Below are positions 62,355 to 64,000 of a stretch of DNA of 64,000 nt, piece by piece; position 1 is the stretch's first letter, and every line of letters starts with the position of its first letter. Where the stretch lies: positions 3,141,501-3,205,500 of the forward strand of contig NZ_CP113088.1 in assembly GCF_026625145.1 (NCBI RefSeq), in the 5' to 3' direction. The stretch is from Lacinutrix neustonica (lineage in GTDB: Bacteria > Bacteroidota > Bacteroidia > Flavobacteriales > Flavobacteriaceae). Under the pieces are notes generated by a model. The model worked only from the letters and a program-made list of their open reading frames with translations, searched no databases and had not been told where the DNA came from. A program made the position numbers and the translations under genes.

Positions 62355-63320
62355 TAACAACACTCAAAGTATGGTTCTAAACCATTCAGAAGTAATAGAT
62401 AATACTTCAAATAATTTTATAGAAGCTAATACAGAAAAAGTAAGTTTACTGCATTTAAAGGAAAAATGTACAATTCCTGTATTTGCTAAGGACAACGAGA
62501 CAACAATAAGTCATTTTCAGTTTATTAATGAAACTTTAGAAATGATTAAGTCTCAATTTCCTAATACTAATCCTAAAGCTCCCGATATTAGAGTAAGCCA
62601 CGTGGTAAAGGGAAGAGTTCCAGCAGCTATAGGTAAACCTGCAAAGGAATTATTGGAGAATGAGAAAACGATTTATTACGAGCGCTGTGCTTTTGTAATT
62701 GAAATTCCGAGTTTAAAGAAGTTATTAATGGCAATGAACTATCGTTATGTGTAGGTGGAGTTAGAGCATACAACCAAGAAAATCTCTACAGTAAAAAGAG
62801 TTTAGAGAAATTTAAAATGTTTGTAGGTTTCCAAAATAAGGTTTGTACTAACCTATGTGTGAGTAGTGATGGTTTTACCAATGAGATTAGAATAGGTTCT
62901 ATTTTAGATTTAAATCAAAACATTCAAAATTTATTGAGTAATTATGATAGGAATTCTCATCTAAGTGCTATGGAATCAATGTCTAATTATAGTTTAACCG
63001 AAAATCAATTTGCTAATTTGGTTGGAAAGACAAGAATGTTTCAACATCTAGATAAAGGAGAACAGCAAGGGAAATTTTTAACCAATTTAAATGATTCGCA
63101 AATTAATAACGTAGTTAAAGATTACTATAGTTGTTCAAACTTTAGAAGAAATGAGGATGGGAGCATTAACATGTGGAATTTATATAACTTATTCACAGAA
63201 TCTAATAAGAGTTCTTACATAGATTCAAATTTTGAGCGTAATGTAAATTGCTACGACTTCGTAAATCACCTAGTAGAATCGATTAAAAATGACACAATGA
63301 GCTGGTACCTTCATAATTAA
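62338..63320 (+). CDS. DUF3871 protein (one frame break)
   Basis: About 327 residues after repair. It shows PDIRVSHVVKGRVPAAIGKPA, VIEIPEFKEVINGNELSLCV after repair, the GGVRAYNQENLYS segment, and MFVGFQNKVCTNLCVSSDGF. These are the hallmarks of the DUF3871 family on Bacteroidota plasmids, phages and conjugative elements. Break at about 62708: CCWGAG read as CCGAG. It overlaps the end of the ATPase by 17 bp. The function is unknown, but the operon with the AAA ATPase suggests a DNA-replication or recombination role. Confidence 0.83.
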
Positions 63321-63375
63321 TATATAGCTAACTCGTGTAATTCAGCATGGCCTGAAACACATAAATGTATTATAA

Positions 63376-63630
63376 ATGGATGATAAAGAATTAGCAGAAT
63401 TACTTAAATATAGCTCTTCTAAGGAGCTTTATATTGTAACATGGAACAATCTGCTTAAACTCCTTTTTTGTCCCTTTAAAGTTAAAACAAATCATAATAT
63501 TGGAGTGCTTAAAAAGGGACAGAAAGTTATGGTAGATGAAGTTAAGGTTACCCAAGAATTACAAACAGTTTATATCATTAAAAACAAGGCTTTCTACTAC
63601 TATCATTTTGATATAATATTAGATAACTAA
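63376..63630 (+). CDS. Hypothetical protein, 84 residues
   Basis: No family recognised. It is a small soluble protein (DDKELAELLKYSSSKELYIV, LLFCPFKVKTNHNIG) in the phage/plasmid-like module. Confidence 0.45.
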   Translation: MDDKELAELLKYSSSKELYIVTWNNLLKLLFCPFKVKTNHNIGVLKKGQKVMVDEVKVTQELQTVYIIKNKAFYYYHFDIILDN

Positions 63631-63815
63631 GTTTTAGATATAATACATCAAATTTGATTGGACTTTTATGTTGTATTTTCTTTACTAGATTCTTTTGAGA
63701 CTTTTTTTGTCCTTAAATTTAAAAATACTGAAAAGCAATCAGAATATATATAGTATTAAGTGTTTTGAAAAAACCATTATATTTAATGCGCTTAATACTA
63801 TTATATTAATAACGC

Positions 63816-64000
63816 ATGATTGATCCTAAACTAGAAGACTTGTATAAATTTAATGACATTAAATATATTAACAAGACTTTAATAATTGAATTTATAGAGG
63901 GGTGGTATGATTTTTATGGAATACCAAAACCGAATAATGCTCCATTATTTACCGAATATAAAATAACTATATATGATACAAACCCTAACACAGGTGTTAC
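63816..64000 (+). CDS. Hypothetical protein, N-terminal part
   Basis: Starts with the ATG at 63816 and stays open to the right edge of the window. It begins MIDPKLEDLYKFNDIKYINK and continues FIEGWYDFYG. No family recognised. The 185 bp before it hold no gene. Confidence 0.45.
   Translation, partial: MIDPKLEDLYKFNDIKYINKTLIIEFIEGWYDFYGIPKPNNAPLFTEYKITIYDTNPNTGV

Overview
The window reads as chromosome of a member of the Bacteroidota, most likely a Flavobacteriaceae. It is AT-rich, has Bacteroidota-type -7 boxes (TAnnTTTG), and carries families typical of that group: HYC_CC_PP-like peptides, DUF3347, DUF3871, a type II GAPDH, and an RND pump with TolC fused to its C-terminus. Most of it is a dense heavy-metal (mainly copper, silver and zinc/cadmium/cobalt) resistance island; the right end is an integrase-rich accessory region.

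Layout. 1-8.2 kb, minus strand: end of a GAPDH gene, an APC permease, type II NADH dehydrogenase, UspA, a TRASH-like metal protein, a lycopene-cyclase-domain membrane protein, then small metal proteins (DUF5676, SHOCT, an HMA chaperone, a His-tailed membrane protein, a Met-rich lipoprotein), a WG-repeat protein, an HMA-AraC regulator and a HYC_CC_PP-like peptide. 8.5-11.5 kb: rpiA and a FecA-like TonB-dependent receptor. 11.7-29.7 kb, plus strand: copper block with HYC_CC_PP peptide, CusA, TolC, multicopper oxidase with a CopB-like tail, DUF302, two DUF3347 proteins, a haem-binding protein, channel, permease, HMA-MauE protein, DUF2911, PepSY, DUF305, a CusB-DUF3347 adaptor and a second HMA-AraC regulator. 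30-37.3 kb: lipoprotein, GDCCVxC protein, small peptide, CzcA-TolC fusion and CzcB. 37.4-42.3 kb: PII-like protein, two Fur regulators and two STAS proteins around a P1B-4 ATPase. 42.7-49.3 kb: YceI-like protein, P1B-2 ATPase, methyltransferase, P1B-1 CopA, CopZ-like chaperone and MtfA-like peptidase. 49.4-56.05 kb: a third RND tripartite system. 56.2-64 kb: an mtfA fragment, two tyrosine integrases facing away from each other around a tRNA 3' fragment, an XRE regulator with a palindromic operator, and a plasmid/phage-like module (RecA-like AAA ATPase, DUF3871).

How it fits together. Cytoplasmic metal is bound by HMA chaperones and exported by three P1B ATPases of different predicted specificity. 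Periplasmic metal is oxidised by the multicopper oxidase, buffered by Met/His-rich lipoproteins and DUF3347 proteins, and pumped out by three RND/adaptor/TolC systems. Fur-type, PII-like and HMA-AraC proteins are the likely regulators.

Main caution and main discovery. About twenty genes have broken frames, and practically every break lies at one asymmetric pentamer, CCWGA/TCWGG. The edits are stereotyped (usually loss of W or gain of one base beside the CC, with a few other forms). Repairing them restores family-typical proteins. This looks like motif-specific consensus error over a modified base rather than gene decay, and it implies a CCWGA-type DNA modification in the source organism. Broken genes are therefore annotated at full, repaired extent.
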